Origin: Morinoia aosen | Taxonomy: Eukaryota; Arthropoda; Malacostraca; Amphipoda; Talitridae | Assembly: GCA_030386875.1 (NCBI GenBank) | Contig: CM059573.1 | Span: forward strand, 35,257,891 to 35,321,890 | Direction: 5' to 3' | DNA length: 64,000 nucleotides | Part shown: in pieces, positions 45,798-57,506 of the stretch | How positions within the stretch are numbered: position 1 is the first letter of the stretch | How the letters are laid out: each line of letters opens with the position of its first letter | Translations under genes and position numbers: made by a program | Notes under the pieces: generated by a model | What the model was told of the DNA's origin: nothing | The model's database searches: none | The model's input: the letters and a program-made list of their open reading frames with translations, nothing else

Positions 45798-47393
45798 TTA
45801 AGCCCGTATGAGACGGTGGCAAGAAGTGGCACTCATGGGTGCGAGAGATGCGCTCTCTTCTCCGAAGTCATGGCGGCCGCCGTCACCAACACACTGCAAT
45901 GTTATTACACGAGACGATTTTGGCCGGCCACAGACACGGCGCGCAGTGGCGCACGGAAATCGGAAGCTGGATTTGTTTTCATTATTTTATTCACCAATAC
46001 ATGTCTTTCAAGTCATGTTCATTTTCGACGGTTAATTCACAGAAATTCAAAATTAAAACATGGTTAATTAAATGCATTGATATTATTTTAGGGGTTCTGA
46101 TACCAGCAAAATATATATACCATTTAGTAAAGAATTATGAAATTAATATGGCTCAATATCTACGTCATATATATATGATTAACAACTAGTGTGGAATGCG
46201 TGGCGCCCGTGAATGCAACTACGCTTGATTGCAATTGAAGGGTTTTTTGCACGGTGGAATGCAGATTGATTGTCGTAAATATGAAAACATCCAACACTGG
46301 TAATACTGAGGCACTTGTACACACAATTGCAGCATGTGCATTGGTACAGATAACTCTAATTTTAAGAGCAGGTACCATCTTAAATAATACTTCATCGTAC
46401 ATTAAAATAGCTCTGATGTAAGTGAAGAAATGACTATCACCCCATTTTATATACTTAGTTCGATTATTTAATGCTTGGTTTAGTCATCAGGCTGACATAC
46501 AAACTTTTACACTGTACTGATTGTATTTTGAACAATAATAAATATGAGTATTAGAGAAACGAATTGAAAATTTGTACATAGCGGTACAGTATAAATTTAC
46601 ACTAGAACACTTACTCTCCTGAAAAAGTACAAATAGCGTATACATGCTAGTTTCCGTATTTTTTTACTTCTGCATAATGTAACTGTGATTTCGAGCTTCC
46701 GAAAAAAAATCATCATAGTAATTTTTATGCAGAAAACAAGAGAAGTAATAATACATGTGGAAGAACTAACTTCTTACCTACATTGGGCTGAGAATGAAGT
46801 ATTTCATACAATGACGAAGAAGAGGCGCAATGAATGTCACCTTCGTCTAAGAATGGGAATACTATTGGAAATGGGAATCGCAATTTGGGAATACCATTTC
46901 ATCAGTTCCTGTACCTGATTTCTGGGAATCTTTTTAGTTTTGTTTTCCTGCCTGAACTGCGACTGAAGTGTATTTATTTATTTACTCTGGAGTTAATTCA
47001 ATCTCTGGCTTCATTTCTTTAAAGATGTTGTTTAGTGCTATTTTTCGTAGAGATCTATCTCTATACTCGCTACTTATCTCTCTACATAAACATGGGTGTG
47101 TTCTGAGAATTTCTATAAATAATGTGGTTGACCGCCCGCACCAGTCAGTCAGCGGCGGAGGTGACGGGAGAGGACAACTTATCGCAGACATCCTTCTCAT
47201 ACGAAGCCTGGCTAGCTACTGCCATGCATGTTCGTCCGTATCGTGCAGAGAGCGATCACGAGTTTCGACACTCGTGTACGCTGGGACACCGCCACAGAGA
47301 GCAGAGTTGCTACAAAAAGAGAGGAAATGGGTGGAGCTAGCGATGAGGCGCGCAAATGTTCACACTCGATCCCACCGTCTCACATGGGCTTTA
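45798..47393. mobile_element. TTAA-flanked TIR element (45802-47389)
   Basis: The left end TTAA|GCCCGTATGAGACGGTGG mirrors the right end CCACCGTCTCACATGGGC|TTTA. The target duplication is TTAA (45798-45801) and a mutated TTTA (47390-47393), as for piggyBac- or Kolobok-type elements. The 150-250 bp next to each end are GC-rich; the centre is AT-rich. No transposase is visible. The plus-strand ORFs inside the GC-rich ends have no recognised domain. Confidence 0.6.
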
Positions 47394-47639
47394 GCTACGA
47401 CCACTTCGTACGTTGTTGCAGTGCCTTTCAAGATGCTGTGATAGGGACTCCAATTTCGCCATGCAGGATTCATGCACTTTTTTATCATCACAGACGTTTT
47501 TGCATGCACATTCCTGAAGGCCAATTAACAAAAAACTTGTTCCCTGAATATTCGCACCATGATGAAGGAACAATTTCAACCTCATTGGTATCTTCGAAGA
47601 TAACGACAGAAAACATCTCGTCTGACTAGAAAATAAAAG

Positions 47640-49250
47640 GGCATTTAAAGTTTCAAACAATAGGAAATACTGCGTAGCCCTTTTTTTGGGAAATATGTAA
47701 CATTTCAGATCAATATCATTCAAACTTATTGTTATTTTCTTTTGGTCCAAGCTTACTTTATAAATTTTCAATATAGATGAATCACAGGGATATATAAACA
47801 ACCTGGATTTTTTACGGAGAAGATTTGCCATGACACATTGATTTGTAATATGAAAACAGTTTCCCCATTTTTAAGCAAACCAAACGAGTCCTTCCTTTTA
47901 CTCGGTATAATTGTCCCATTGGCCAACTGTAGTTTTGTTAATGACTTTTTCACCTCTGGTGCTCTATTTTTGCAAGATATGAAACAGTTCATTCCTGAAA
48001 CGCGATTGCAAGCTTGCTCTATTGGCATTTTTATAGAACGAATTCTTCTTTTCAACATACCCAACACATTTTCAAACTGGAGTGCACTAAATGCATCAAG
48101 AGGCCCGTACAATTTAACTTCAGAAGTTATACGAATTAGGCTATGGACATTATAAGATCCGTTGCAAAGATCGTATAGGGTTGAATATCTGTAAACAAAC
48201 TGTTCAAGCAATTTGTTGGCATAGTCTAAATTTTCACTAACTTGAAGCTTTGGGTCGCTAAGAATTCTAACTGATACTGAGGGAATTTAAAAGTGGTTAT
48301 ACATTTCTTCACTGATTATGTCTGATAAGCATGCAGGTCCTATGTATAAAAGGAATGTACGGAACTCAAATGCCTTGAATCTTTCTAATACTTTCAAGCT
48401 TCTTGGTCTCCTTGTGAAGTCGATAGTAGTCCACTTCGATACTTCTTCCAGTGATTGATTTAGGCTAGTTTTACTATGAGGAGCCATTTTGTACGGGCGA
48501 ACATGGTACCATAGATGCATAAGCTTTCTCGCTTCCTCATAACTCCAAGATAAGGTAGATGCATAGGGTCACATGGAAATTTTGTTACCAATCCAACAGC
48601 TAGATTTTCTAACGGGGAATCACCAACATGACGTTCTGTTTGAGTCCTATTTTTAAAAGACTCGTCTGTACGTAACTCTGAGTTCAAGTTCTCATAAGTA
48701 ATCGCTTTATTCTTGTAAACACCTTTTACAGGACATTTCTCGCATGGAAAGTAACCCCCATGGCTTTTACATTGTTTTAGAAATGCACGAGCAGGAGCGT
48801 CACAAATGAAGTTGTGTAATTTAACTGCATGAGTTGTAGAACCAATTGTTATTTTATCGCTTAACATTTTTTTAATTATTCGATTAAATCTTTTATATAT
48901 AAATTGAGATCACGCTTACAAGGTCCACAATATATTGCCACAAAAAATAGATTTCCGTCTCCGAAATTTTCAACGGAACACAGTATTGGCCAAAACGTAA
49001 TGCTACTTGATTTAAAAAGAGGCAGACCGTCCCTGTTGAAAGATAAATTAAAACCAATTGTTTCAAATTCAGCTTATAGTTAGAAATGAAATGCTCATTT
49101 ATACCTTTATTGATACCAAAGTATAGTGTGAATGCTTTTAATTCGCCACAGCGTTCGAGCATCTTGAGGGAGGATTTGGTCCGGGTGATGTTTTCTTATT
49201 AAAGACAGTAATTCATTAATAGATTTTTGGAATAATTTTTTATAATAGCC
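47640..49250 (-). pseudogene. Transposase_21-related transposase, decayed
   Basis: The minus strand holds a recognisable but frameshifted protein. In order: INELLSLIRKHHPDQILPQD, then DARTLWRIKSI; DGLPLFKSSSITFWPILCSV near 49000; IYCGPCKR; then from 48867 an open frame with LHNFICDAPARAFLKQCKSH, GGYFPCEKCPVKGVYKN, LRTDESFKNRTQTERHVGDS, FPCDPMHLPYLGVMRK; then RRPRSLKVLERFKAFEFRTF, LLYIGPACLSDIISEEMYNH; and from 48211 FVYRYSTLYDLCNGSYNVHS, LIRITSEVKLYGPLDAFSAL. This matches the transposon-derived proteins, common in arthropods, that carry a CACTA/EnSpm-type (Transposase_21-like) region with CxxC pairs. An acidic N-terminal ORF (49480-49199) may belong to it. Multiple frameshifts make it inactive. 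Confidence 0.75.
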
Positions 49251-49489
49251 CATTGTCTTGAATCGTCTTTAATTGTGCCTTCGCTGACAGGTGCATTAGC
49301 ATTTTCAACTTCACTCAATTCAGAAAACTCTTCCAAATCATTTAAAGACTGCCTGTCCGTTTCGGTTGATTCATTTCCAATAATATCATATTCACTTTCA
49401 TTCGGCAAAGCCACTTCGGTTTCCGTGGAATCTTCAACTCTATCTTCAGAGGGTTTTTCGTTTCGATGCAAGCGCATCATTCACGCGTG

Positions 49490-50930
49490 ACGATGACGGA
49501 AATTCAAAGAGACTTTGTTCTCTCAAACTTTGTGAATTTATGCAGTCAGGATCAGCGATATTTTTATCCGGATTAGCTAAATTATTGGATCTGTCGTTTT
49601 TTTCAATGCAGCTTCATTTTCAATTTCACTCCAAATTTACTGAGAGTTTTATAAACTTAATAATAGTTCCTTTTCCTTCCCATCATATCTGAACTGAAAG
49701 TATAACTGAAAAATGAATTAGTAATCTGATGCTTCATTTTCGTTATCAAGATGACAATGCTCGTGTAAATTGAAAAAAAATTACAGCTTAAGGGTAAATT
49801 TTATCATTCTCTCGCACCCGATCAAAGTTCGTGCCAGCTGACGTGCTTTTATATGTTTTACCAGGGTACACACACGTACGGCGATAATCAAATAATACTT
49901 AGGACTAGAATAGTTCCTAGGAAACAGCATTGCCAAAAAATATTGTGGAGACTGATAAACCTTTAAAATAAAAGTTTGCAAAGTAATTCACGAAGTAAGA
50001 AATGAGAAGTAAATAATTGTCATGATGGATTTGTTATCAGTATTTTAAACTTAAAATGCTTTCGTATATATATTGAAATCTTCTAGTTCAAATATCAAAG
50101 TAAACTTTTGATAAAAAAATAAACCTTCAAATATAATTTTTGCAATTATGACCAGTCTGATATAACATTATGAATTAAAAGAATTTGTATTCTTTCAGCA
50201 CAGGTCGAGAAATTGCGCAATTAAAGTCTTACTACCGTCGACAACGGGGAATAAATATAGAAGTTCACCACATTTTCATTTGAAAGGCCACCTGAACATT
50301 TAAATTTTTGGTGAACAAGTCATATATCCTTAAAGATGAGCTCATGTCACTCGCGTTAGAAGTATCATACTACTACTAAGATACATAATGAATTAATCTA
50401 ATGATAATGATGAATGAATTTTTGTGAAAGAACTTCTACTGCCCTTATCGAATTTGTGGAAAATATTCGTAACCATGCGTACATTCACTTGAAAAAATAA
50501 AGCGTACTTTGTTCACTGTTGGCGGAGCCTTCCTTCACTTAAATCCAAACTTTTAATTCATCTTGGACGTAGTAGTTATTACTATTGATTTCCATCAAAA
50601 AATTGTACAATAAATTTACAGGAGTTCCTGTATTAGTTTTCACGTTCGTTAACTGTAAGCTTTTCTTGTTCATGAACTTGATTTTAAGATTAAAATTAAT
50701 TAATCCTTAACCAAAAGTAGCACTTCAGATATCGAAATTAAATATAGCCACAGATAATGTAGCCAATTCATTACCTTGATATGTAAAAATTTCTATAACC
50801 CAGCTCTAGGTTTGTCTTTGGTTCTTGAACTTTAGTTTACTATCCTGAATATAACCTAATGAATACACCATTTGAGCCAAGCCGCACTTACCTCGTAAAT
50901 TTTCTGGATGCCAATTGAGATCGCCTCAAA
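49490..50930. other. AT-rich DNA, nothing recognised
   Basis: Only short biased ORFs; no domain or repeat. Confidence 0.4.
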
Positions 50931-50939
50931 CCTCCACTA

Positions 50940-51235
50940 AGCAAACATCATTCATCAACTTTATTACTTATAAAAACTTGAGCCTACTCAGCCTTCGTCT
51001 CGAAAACCGTGCGGAACCTGCCTGCAACCAGCCCAGGGGCGCCGGTGGTTTTTCGTCAGCTTCGCTACGCTCTCCGTCCCTTCTTCCGAGGACCGAGCGG
51101 ACAGAAGATGAGAGGCTGAGGCGCTTTCCTTGCTGCTGACCTGCACCACTCGCGGTCCACTCGCCTGACTGCGCTTCCTGGCCTCCTGGCCTCCTGGCCT
51201 CCTGAAGCTCACGAGTACGTGTGGAGGTTCGTTAA
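50940..51235. other. GC-rich island with an 8-bp tandem repeat
   Basis: A 300-bp CpG-containing island stands out from AT-rich surroundings. It ends in 3.5 copies of CCTGGCCT (about 51179-51206). Both strands carry ORFs of about 74 codons without recognised domains. It might be a promoter or 5' exon region of an unidentified gene, or a GC-rich transposon end. Confidence 0.35.
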
Positions 51236-51312
51236 CTATAAGTTTAGGACCAAATACTTGCCATGCCGTGAGCTGGGTACTTAGGACTACGTTTCCCCAT
51301 GCATCCTTAAAG

Positions 51313-51403
51313 AACTATAACTTACCTTATAACTTAAAAACTATAACTTACGTTATAACTTAAAAACTATAACTGACCTTATAAACTAAAAACTATAACG
51401 ACA
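51313..51403. repeat. 26-bp tandem repeat, ~3.5 copies
   Basis: The unit AACTATAACTTACCTTATAA plus CTTAAA repeats three times with few changes, then AACTATAACGAC. It lies just outside the 10-kb hAT-like element. Confidence 0.85.
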
Positions 51404-51487
51404 ACTGTATTAAACCTAATATTTACTCTGTATCATAACTAACCGCAACTAACTCCACAGAGCACGGCTTGCTTCCTAGCAGGGTTG

Positions 51488-51668
51488 CGGAGTCGGAGTC
51501 GGGAGTCGGAGTCGCCGGAGTCGCATGTTTTAGGGTGGAGTCGGAGTCGGAGTCGCTTCTCTGAAGTGTGGAGGAGTCGGAGTCGGAGTCGCTTTTCCGA
51601 GTGTGGTGGAGTCGGAGTCGGAGTCGGAGTCGTTCATTCGGATGGGGTGGAGTCGAAGTTGGAGTCGC
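51488..51668 (+). repeat. GGAGTC hexamer array, left end
   Basis: GGAGTC/GAGTCG hexamers occur in clusters of two to four, separated by short spacers such as 'ttctctgaagtgtg'. The mirror array is at 61320-61557. Confidence 0.95.
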
Positions 51669-51669
51669 T

Positions 51670-52111
51670 ATTTTTTGCTGTCTGCGATTCTAATTTTTAC
51701 TAAAAATTATTTCTAATTGTTTAAAACCGAAAGTAAACAAAACAGAGTTAGAATACTTTGCTTAAAATCTAAAAATACGCAATGTTTTTGTTGAATATTT
51801 TGTTTTAAGATTGAAACAGCGTATTTATTCCTATCACCTAATACCGTCATTGTTGTCTAGTCGTTGTGGGTTTGCATTCCTATATATGATAAATACAAGA
51901 AATAAATATGATTGCACTGGAGTAATAATGAATATTTTGCAGTTTTTTAAGCAAGAATTAGTAATTTGAAGTATTGAAAATTTGTTCTGTATTTTTCTGT
52001 TTCGTTCATTTCCCCTTCAATTAGTACACAGGAAGTAGCAAATAGTACTAAATGTGTTGCAAGTTACTTTTAGAACATTTCAGCTGATGCAATACATTGT
52101 ACTCACGTAAG
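51670..52111. other. AT-rich spacer inside the 10-kb element
   Basis: Nothing recognised between the hexamer array and the Penelope pair. Confidence 0.4.
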
Positions 52112-52236
52112 GAGTGGTAACTAAAACTGAATCCGCATTGACGCGTCTTATTCTTAAAATGAAAAGCAAGGCGAAAATCGCTGTACGAATTGCCATTTTA
52201 TTATTACAAATAGTAAAGTCTAAATGAATAAAATTG

Positions 52237-52272
52237 AACGTTTCGAACTAAACAGATCATCTTCAGCAAAGA
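52237..52272 (-). ncRNA. Hammerhead-like motif, left Penelope end
   Basis: On the minus strand: CTGAAGA, then a GATCT/AGTTC hairpin with loop GTTT, then GAAACG. CUGANGA and GAAA are the two conserved hammerhead core strands. Stem II has one mismatch. Confidence 0.5.
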
Positions 52273-52417
52273 AAAGAATTCTGCGACAAAACAAAACGAA
52301 AATGAGTAAATTGAAACTATACTATGCAAACGAATACTACAACATATACAGAAAGAGTCGTAGATGTAAAACTAAAATATAAAACAAAACAAAAATTAAT
52401 AAAACCTAAACTAATGA

Positions 52418-53785
52418 TCACGTATTTGCAACGAGAAGAGGAAAAGCACTTTGAGTATCATTTAGAGGGGGTCTGAGCTTAAAAATGTATAGCGACTCGA
52501 GGATGCGTAAATCAATCATATGAGGGGCACCTGCAAGGATTTTAAAATGATTTACGGAAACAGGGACGTTACAGTTTTCGGCATGGGATCGAACAGAACC
52601 AAGTGGACGACCGGTTCTACAGCTGCGCCCAGCGTGCTCGGCTACTCTGGACATAAGAGTACGACAGGTGGAACCTATGAACTGTGATTCACAACGTGAA
52701 CAACTAAACTGGTAAGCCACAGAGGAGCACATAGCAGTGGGCAGCTTATCCTTAAAGCAGAAAAGGGAACCGATTGTGAAATTGTTGACTAGAATAGAAT
52801 GAATTTTAAGTTGCGGAAAAAACTTGCTGATTAGGAGTTGAACCTCCTGATTTAACTCGATAGATTGATGGCCAAAGAAGGGAAGCTTTAAGAAAAATTT
52901 CTGTTGATCACATGATTGGAGTGCCAGCGTTTGATCATAAATCTTAGACAAAAACTTACCAATGTGTTTATCGATAGTAAACAGAGGAAAACCATTCTTA
53001 AGAGAAGTATTATTGTCGAAAAAAGTCAAATTCTTGATGTAAAATTCGAATGTTAGAACAAATTTTAAACGCTCTATGGATGAGAGTTCGAATGCCGCAG
53101 AGTTTAAAACGGGTCGCACAGAAACTAAAATAACTAGTACCTAAACCCGAGAAAGTGCCTTTCCTAAAAACAGAACATTGGAAAGTATTATCAATTCTGC
53201 TAACATTGACGTCCAGAAACGGTAAACGGCTGTTCGTTTCATCTTCCCTGGTAAAATTAATATTCTTATGACGAGAATTCAAATAGTTGAGAAAAAGGTC
53301 CGCATGAGATCTCTCTTTGAATAGAACAAATGTATCGTCTACATACCTTCTGTAAAAATCCGGTTTGAAAAGATTGGGACAGTCATTTAACCAACTTTCC
53401 TCATGATGGCACATAAAAATATTGGCGAAAGTTGGACCGAGAGGTAAACCCATGCCCAATCCGTCTATCTGCTGGTAATATTTGTTGTTGAAGATGAAAA
53501 AACAATTGCAAACAGCCAGTTCTAACAGTTTCTGCATAATCTCACGGGAAAACCCCATGAATACAGAACAATTTGAGAATAATTTGGCTAAACAGATTTC
53601 AATGCTTTCAAACAACGGAACATTTGTAAACAAACTATCTACGTCAAAAGAAGCCATGAACAGGTCATCAGTGTTATCAAAGTCTGATAAGCTCTCTACG
53701 AAAGATCTTGAGTTGTCAACGGTATAAGAATTCGTAGTAAGGGGTTTTAAGATTGGAACAAAAAATTTAGCTAGATTACTAGGAG
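52418..53785 (-). pseudogene. Penelope-like RT and GIY-YIG endonuclease, left copy
   Basis: The polyprotein of a Penelope-like retroelement, read from about 53785 down to a stop at 52418. The reverse transcriptase shows MASFDVDSLFTNVPL (motif A), GLGMGLPLGPTFANIFMCHH (motif B), and FYRRYVDDTFVLF with an intact YVDD active site. Then come FLDVNVSRIDNTF and the thumb. A frameshift near 53030-53100 separates the two ORFs (53852-53010 and 53119-52418). The C-terminal endonuclease reads VAYQFSCSRCESQFIGSTCR and LMSRVAEHAGRSCRTGRPLG, the CCxx-extended GIY-YIG type. The 5' part of the RT is missing: sequence homologous to the other copy ends at SNLAKFF. Confidence 0.85.
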
Positions 53786-54877
53786 GATAAAATAAATAAT
53801 TTTTTACTACGCTTAAAGAATGAGGGTTCTCATTCTGAAGAGGATTACACAAGACTTCGTGCGACGGGCTCAGGACCCGGTACTTTGTATGGTCTCCCCA
53901 AAATACATAAGCCAGATTTCTCCTCTAAATTTCACTTTAGGCCAATTTTTGCAGCGTTTAACACCCCGAGTTTTAATCTAGCTAAATTTTTTGTTCCAAT
54001 CTTAAAACCCCTTACTACGAATTCTTATACCGTTGACAACTCAAGATCTTTCGTAGAGAGCTTATCAGACTTGGATAACACTGATGACCTGTACATGGCT
54101 TCTTTTGACGTAGATAGTTTGTTCACAAATGTTCCGTTGATTGAAATCATTGAAATCTGTTTAGCCAAATTATTCCCAAATTGTTCTGTATTCATGGGGT
54201 TTCCCCGTAAGATTATGCAGAAACTGTTAGAACTGACTGTTTGCAATTGTTTTTTCATCTTCAACAACAAATATTACCAGCAGATAGACGGATTGGGCAT
54301 GGGTTTACCTCTCGGTCCAACTTTCGCCAATATTTTTATGTGCCATCATGAGGAAAGTTGGTTAAATGACTGTCCCAATCTTTTCAAACCGGTTTTTTAC
54401 AGAAGGTATGTAAACGATACATTTGTTCTACTCAAAGAGAGATCTCATGCGGACCTTTTTCTCAACTATTTGATTTCTCGTCATATGAATATTAATTTTA
54501 TCAGGGAAGATGAAACGAACAGCCGTTTACCGTTTCTGGACGTCAATGTTAGCAGAATTGATAATACTTTCCAATGTTCTGTTTGTAGGGAAGGCACTTT
54601 CTCGGGTTTAGGTACTAGTTATTTTAGTTTCTGTGCCACCCGTTTTAAACTCTGCGGCATTCGAACTCTCAGCTGTAGAACCGGTCGTCCACTTGGTTCT
54701 GTTCGATCCAATGCCGAAAACTGTAACGTCCCTGTTTCCGTAAATCATTTTAAAATCCTTGCAGGTGCCCCTCATATGATTGATTTACGCATCCTCGAGT
54801 CGCTATACATTTTTAAGCTCAGACCCCCTCTAAATGATACTCAAAGTGCTTTTCCTCTTCTCGTTGCAAATACATGA
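53786..54877 (+). pseudogene. Penelope-like RT, right copy with in-frame deletion
   Basis: Coding similarity starts upstream of the ATG at 53885, with NEGSHSEEDYTRLRATGSGP then GTLYGLPKIHKPD, a typical Penelope N-terminal RT stretch. Motif B is intact (GLGMGLPLGPTFAN), but the active site reads YVND instead of YVDD, so the RT should be dead. The ORF to 54877 is fully open (330 codons from 53885). Relative to the left copy it lacks the thumb and the GIY-YIG core. The text jumps in frame from CGIRTL directly to SCRTGRPLGSVRS near 54670, then reaches the same C-terminus (ILESLYIFKLRPPLND). Confidence 0.85.
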
Positions 54878-55024
54878 TCATTAGTTTAGGTTTTTTAATT
54901 TTTGTTTTGTTTTATATTTTAGTTTTACATCTACGACTTTTTCTGTATATGTTGTAGTATTCGTTTGCATAGTATAGTTTCAATTTACTCATTTTCGTTT
55001 TGTTTTGTCGCAGAATTCTTTTCT

Positions 55025-55066
55025 TTGCTGAAGATGAACTGTTTAGTTCGGAACGTTCAATTTTAT
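55025..55066 (+). ncRNA. Hammerhead-like motif, right Penelope end
   Basis: CTGAAGA is followed by a perfect GAACT/AGTTC stem with loop GTTT, then GGAACG. The G in place of the first A of GAAA would be expected to impair cleavage compared with the left copy. Confidence 0.45.
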
Positions 55067-55280
55067 TCATTTAGACTTTACTATTTGTAATAATAAAATG
55101 GCAATTCGTAGAGCGATTTTTGCCTTGCTTTTCATTTTAAGAGTGGTAACTATGTACGCTCTTAATGATGCATTGATTGAAAATGACTAGTCTTTGCAGA
55201 AACTTAAAGTTATGTTGTGATCATAAATATTTTTAGTCTTTATGTTATGATTCCTCGCCAATGAGTAGTCTTTGCTAAAA

Positions 55281-56470
55281 CCTGAAGGACACCGTCTAGG
55301 TAGAAATCAGGTTATGTGTTGATTTTCTGTTTATATATGCATCTTATAGGGAATTTTCTTGCGCTTCTATTGGTACTTTTCTTTTTCGTCTACTCCGAAT
55401 AGTGCGCCCACCAGAGGGGGGGAAAGCGATGGGGGTGGAGTGACCTTGAACCCTCCTCCCCTCATTATTGGGAGTCAATTGAGCGTTTCTCTGCGGGAAT
55501 GGCATTATAGTTCGTTAATGGGCTACTCAAAGTGCTTCCATTATTCAAACAAAACATTCTAACGCTGAATAAACATTTTTTTATAATTTTTGACAATTTC
55601 AGAATTTAGTTGTCCTGCCGTATCCATGATACCGCAGCTTTCATTCATAGCTCGATAACAGCTGCAGTATCATAGCTACAGCTATGGCGAGCACACCAAT
55701 CCAAAGGGCTTGAAAAGAGCTATAAAACAAAGGAGTTGACTTGACAAAAAACGTTTTTTAGTCGAAAAAAAATTAAAAATTAAAAAAATTAATTGTTTTC
55801 ATGAATTACACCTATTCTCTTTTGTTGTATATTTTTTCTCAGAGTTATAGAGCTACAGCAATGTAAATTATATCAATCGAAAGGGCTTGAAAAGAGCTAC
55901 AAACGCTAAAGAGTTCATTGTAGAAAACCTTGTAGTTCAAAAGATAAAAAGAAAAACAATTTTTTTTGTGAAAAAACTCGTTTTTATGGAAACTTGATAA
56001 TTGGTTTCTCAAATGCTACTACTTCCACAATTTTAGAGCTACGAGAATGGTTTATATACCATTCGATAGGGCTCAGCAAGGTGTATCTTGGCGCAATAGC
56101 ATTTTTGGATAAATTTATTATTTTGAAAATTACACGAGATGAAAAAAAAAGAATGAAAAAAAGGTCATTTTTTTTCAAAATCCACAAAAAAAAAGTTATC
56201 GAAATTCCCTATTGCGAGTGGTTATATAGACATCTAAGCAATCTAAAAACGAAGTACTGGTTCTGTAACTTCAAAATTGTAGAAGTAGTAGGATTTAAAA
56301 AAAAACCCTATTTTATCATATTTTTCGAAAATAAAAAAAAATCCAGTGCAGATACAAAAATTTTGTCGAAATAACAAATGATATTTGGATCATTTCACAC
56401 CTACTGTGAAAATTTCAGAGAAATCCATCTATAAACAACGGACTTTTTTTTTACCTAGACGGTGTCCTGA
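55281..56470. mobile_element. Possible TIR element with internal tandem repeat
   Basis: 'aggacaccgtctaggta' at 55286-55302 and its inverse 'tacctagacggtgtcct' at 56452-56468 could be the ends of a 1.2-kb element. Inside, three units spaced about 176-186 bp apart (starting near 55670, 55846 and 56032) share 'agctacagc', 'aatccaaagggcttgaaaag' and following poly-A/T stretches. No coding sequence and no clear target duplication. Confidence 0.5.
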
Positions 56471-56474
56471 AGCT

Positions 56475-57500
56475 ATGGTCGGGTACATAAAGACTTCTAG
56501 TTTTCAGGTTATGTTATCAAAATTGATATGGCTTCCTTGTCTTTAGGTCAAGCTAACATGTATTATTAATAACATTTTCTGCTCATTTCTAAAGTTATTT
56601 CTTGAATGTTGTTTGGTTCTTTCAGAGTTATATTGTATTTCACTATATCATTATCATGTTGAATTTTTATCTTCGTATCTCTCCCCAGTTTTTAAGTAAG
56701 CATTTGATGAAATGGAGAATTTTATATTATGCTTCTACAATTTTAAACACTGAAATAGTATCCGTTTTGCAGCATTACATAATTAAAAACTTCTTCTTAT
56801 GGAAGATTTGGAAATGTTGTAAGGTAATCAATATCGGAATTGAGAGACATGAAAATTAAAATACAACGTAAACGAGCTGCAATGAAAATAATAACACACA
56901 CTAGCAAAAACTTCACTTATAGTCACACACATAATGTGACTGCAAGCAATGCCCTATCTCAGCTGCAATGGTTGTTGCATTTATGCGATAGTACAATTTT
57001 TTTTCCTGGAAACGTTTCAAATCGCTCCAAAAAACATGAAATTAGAAGAACATGGGCGTTTATTAAAATAAGAAAGCGTCAAACATAAAGTAAAAAGTTA
57101 GACGGGAATAAGAGATAGTATCATATTACACGCAAAGACTCTAAAAGTGACATTTATTCGTAAACAAAACGTTCCGAAAATTTCAGTCCCCTGCGACGAA
57201 AGCAAAACAACTTTTGCCTATTATAGCCGAGATATAAAATAGTGTTGAGCAATAATATGACACCTTTTCTGTATTGTTACCCTGCATAGTGTAGACACAG
57301 AGAATAAGAGGCACTGTGCAAATCTTACCTACTTTATCTACATGTATATCATTTTGTTGATTTTAAGCATAGTCATTGAATTAACTATTATAATTTCACT
57401 GAATGAGTGTTTACTTAGTAATTAAAAAAACTGTGAATACAAATCTATGCTTCTGAGTGTAGGCAGTGACTACTTTACCTACTCGAAGACACTTGTCTGT
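56475..57500. other. AT-rich DNA, nothing recognised
   Basis: No supported feature within this part of the 10-kb element. Confidence 0.4.
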
Positions 57501-57506
57501 AATATA

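Larger units (their letters stand above)
52112..55152. mobile_element. Head-to-head Penelope-like element pair
   Basis: Two copies of one Penelope-like element meet 5'-to-5' near 53785/53786. The left copy is on the minus strand and the right copy on the plus strand. Outer non-coding ends (52155-52417 and 54878-55140) are inverted copies. GAGTGGTAACTA occurs at 52112-52123 and 55141-55152 in direct orientation and is a candidate 12-bp target duplication for the unit. Between the left duplication and the inverted repeat about 30 extra bases remain, in keeping with the short terminal extensions reported for Penelope elements. Confidence 0.8.

Noticed and set aside
46968..47629. Long plus-strand ORFs at 46968-47629 as genes
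   Set aside because: They lie in the GC-rich end of the TTAA-flanked element and partly antisense to the transposase; no domain.
47838..48155. Plus-strand 105-codon ORF at 47838
   Set aside because: It is the antisense shadow of the transposase on the minus strand.
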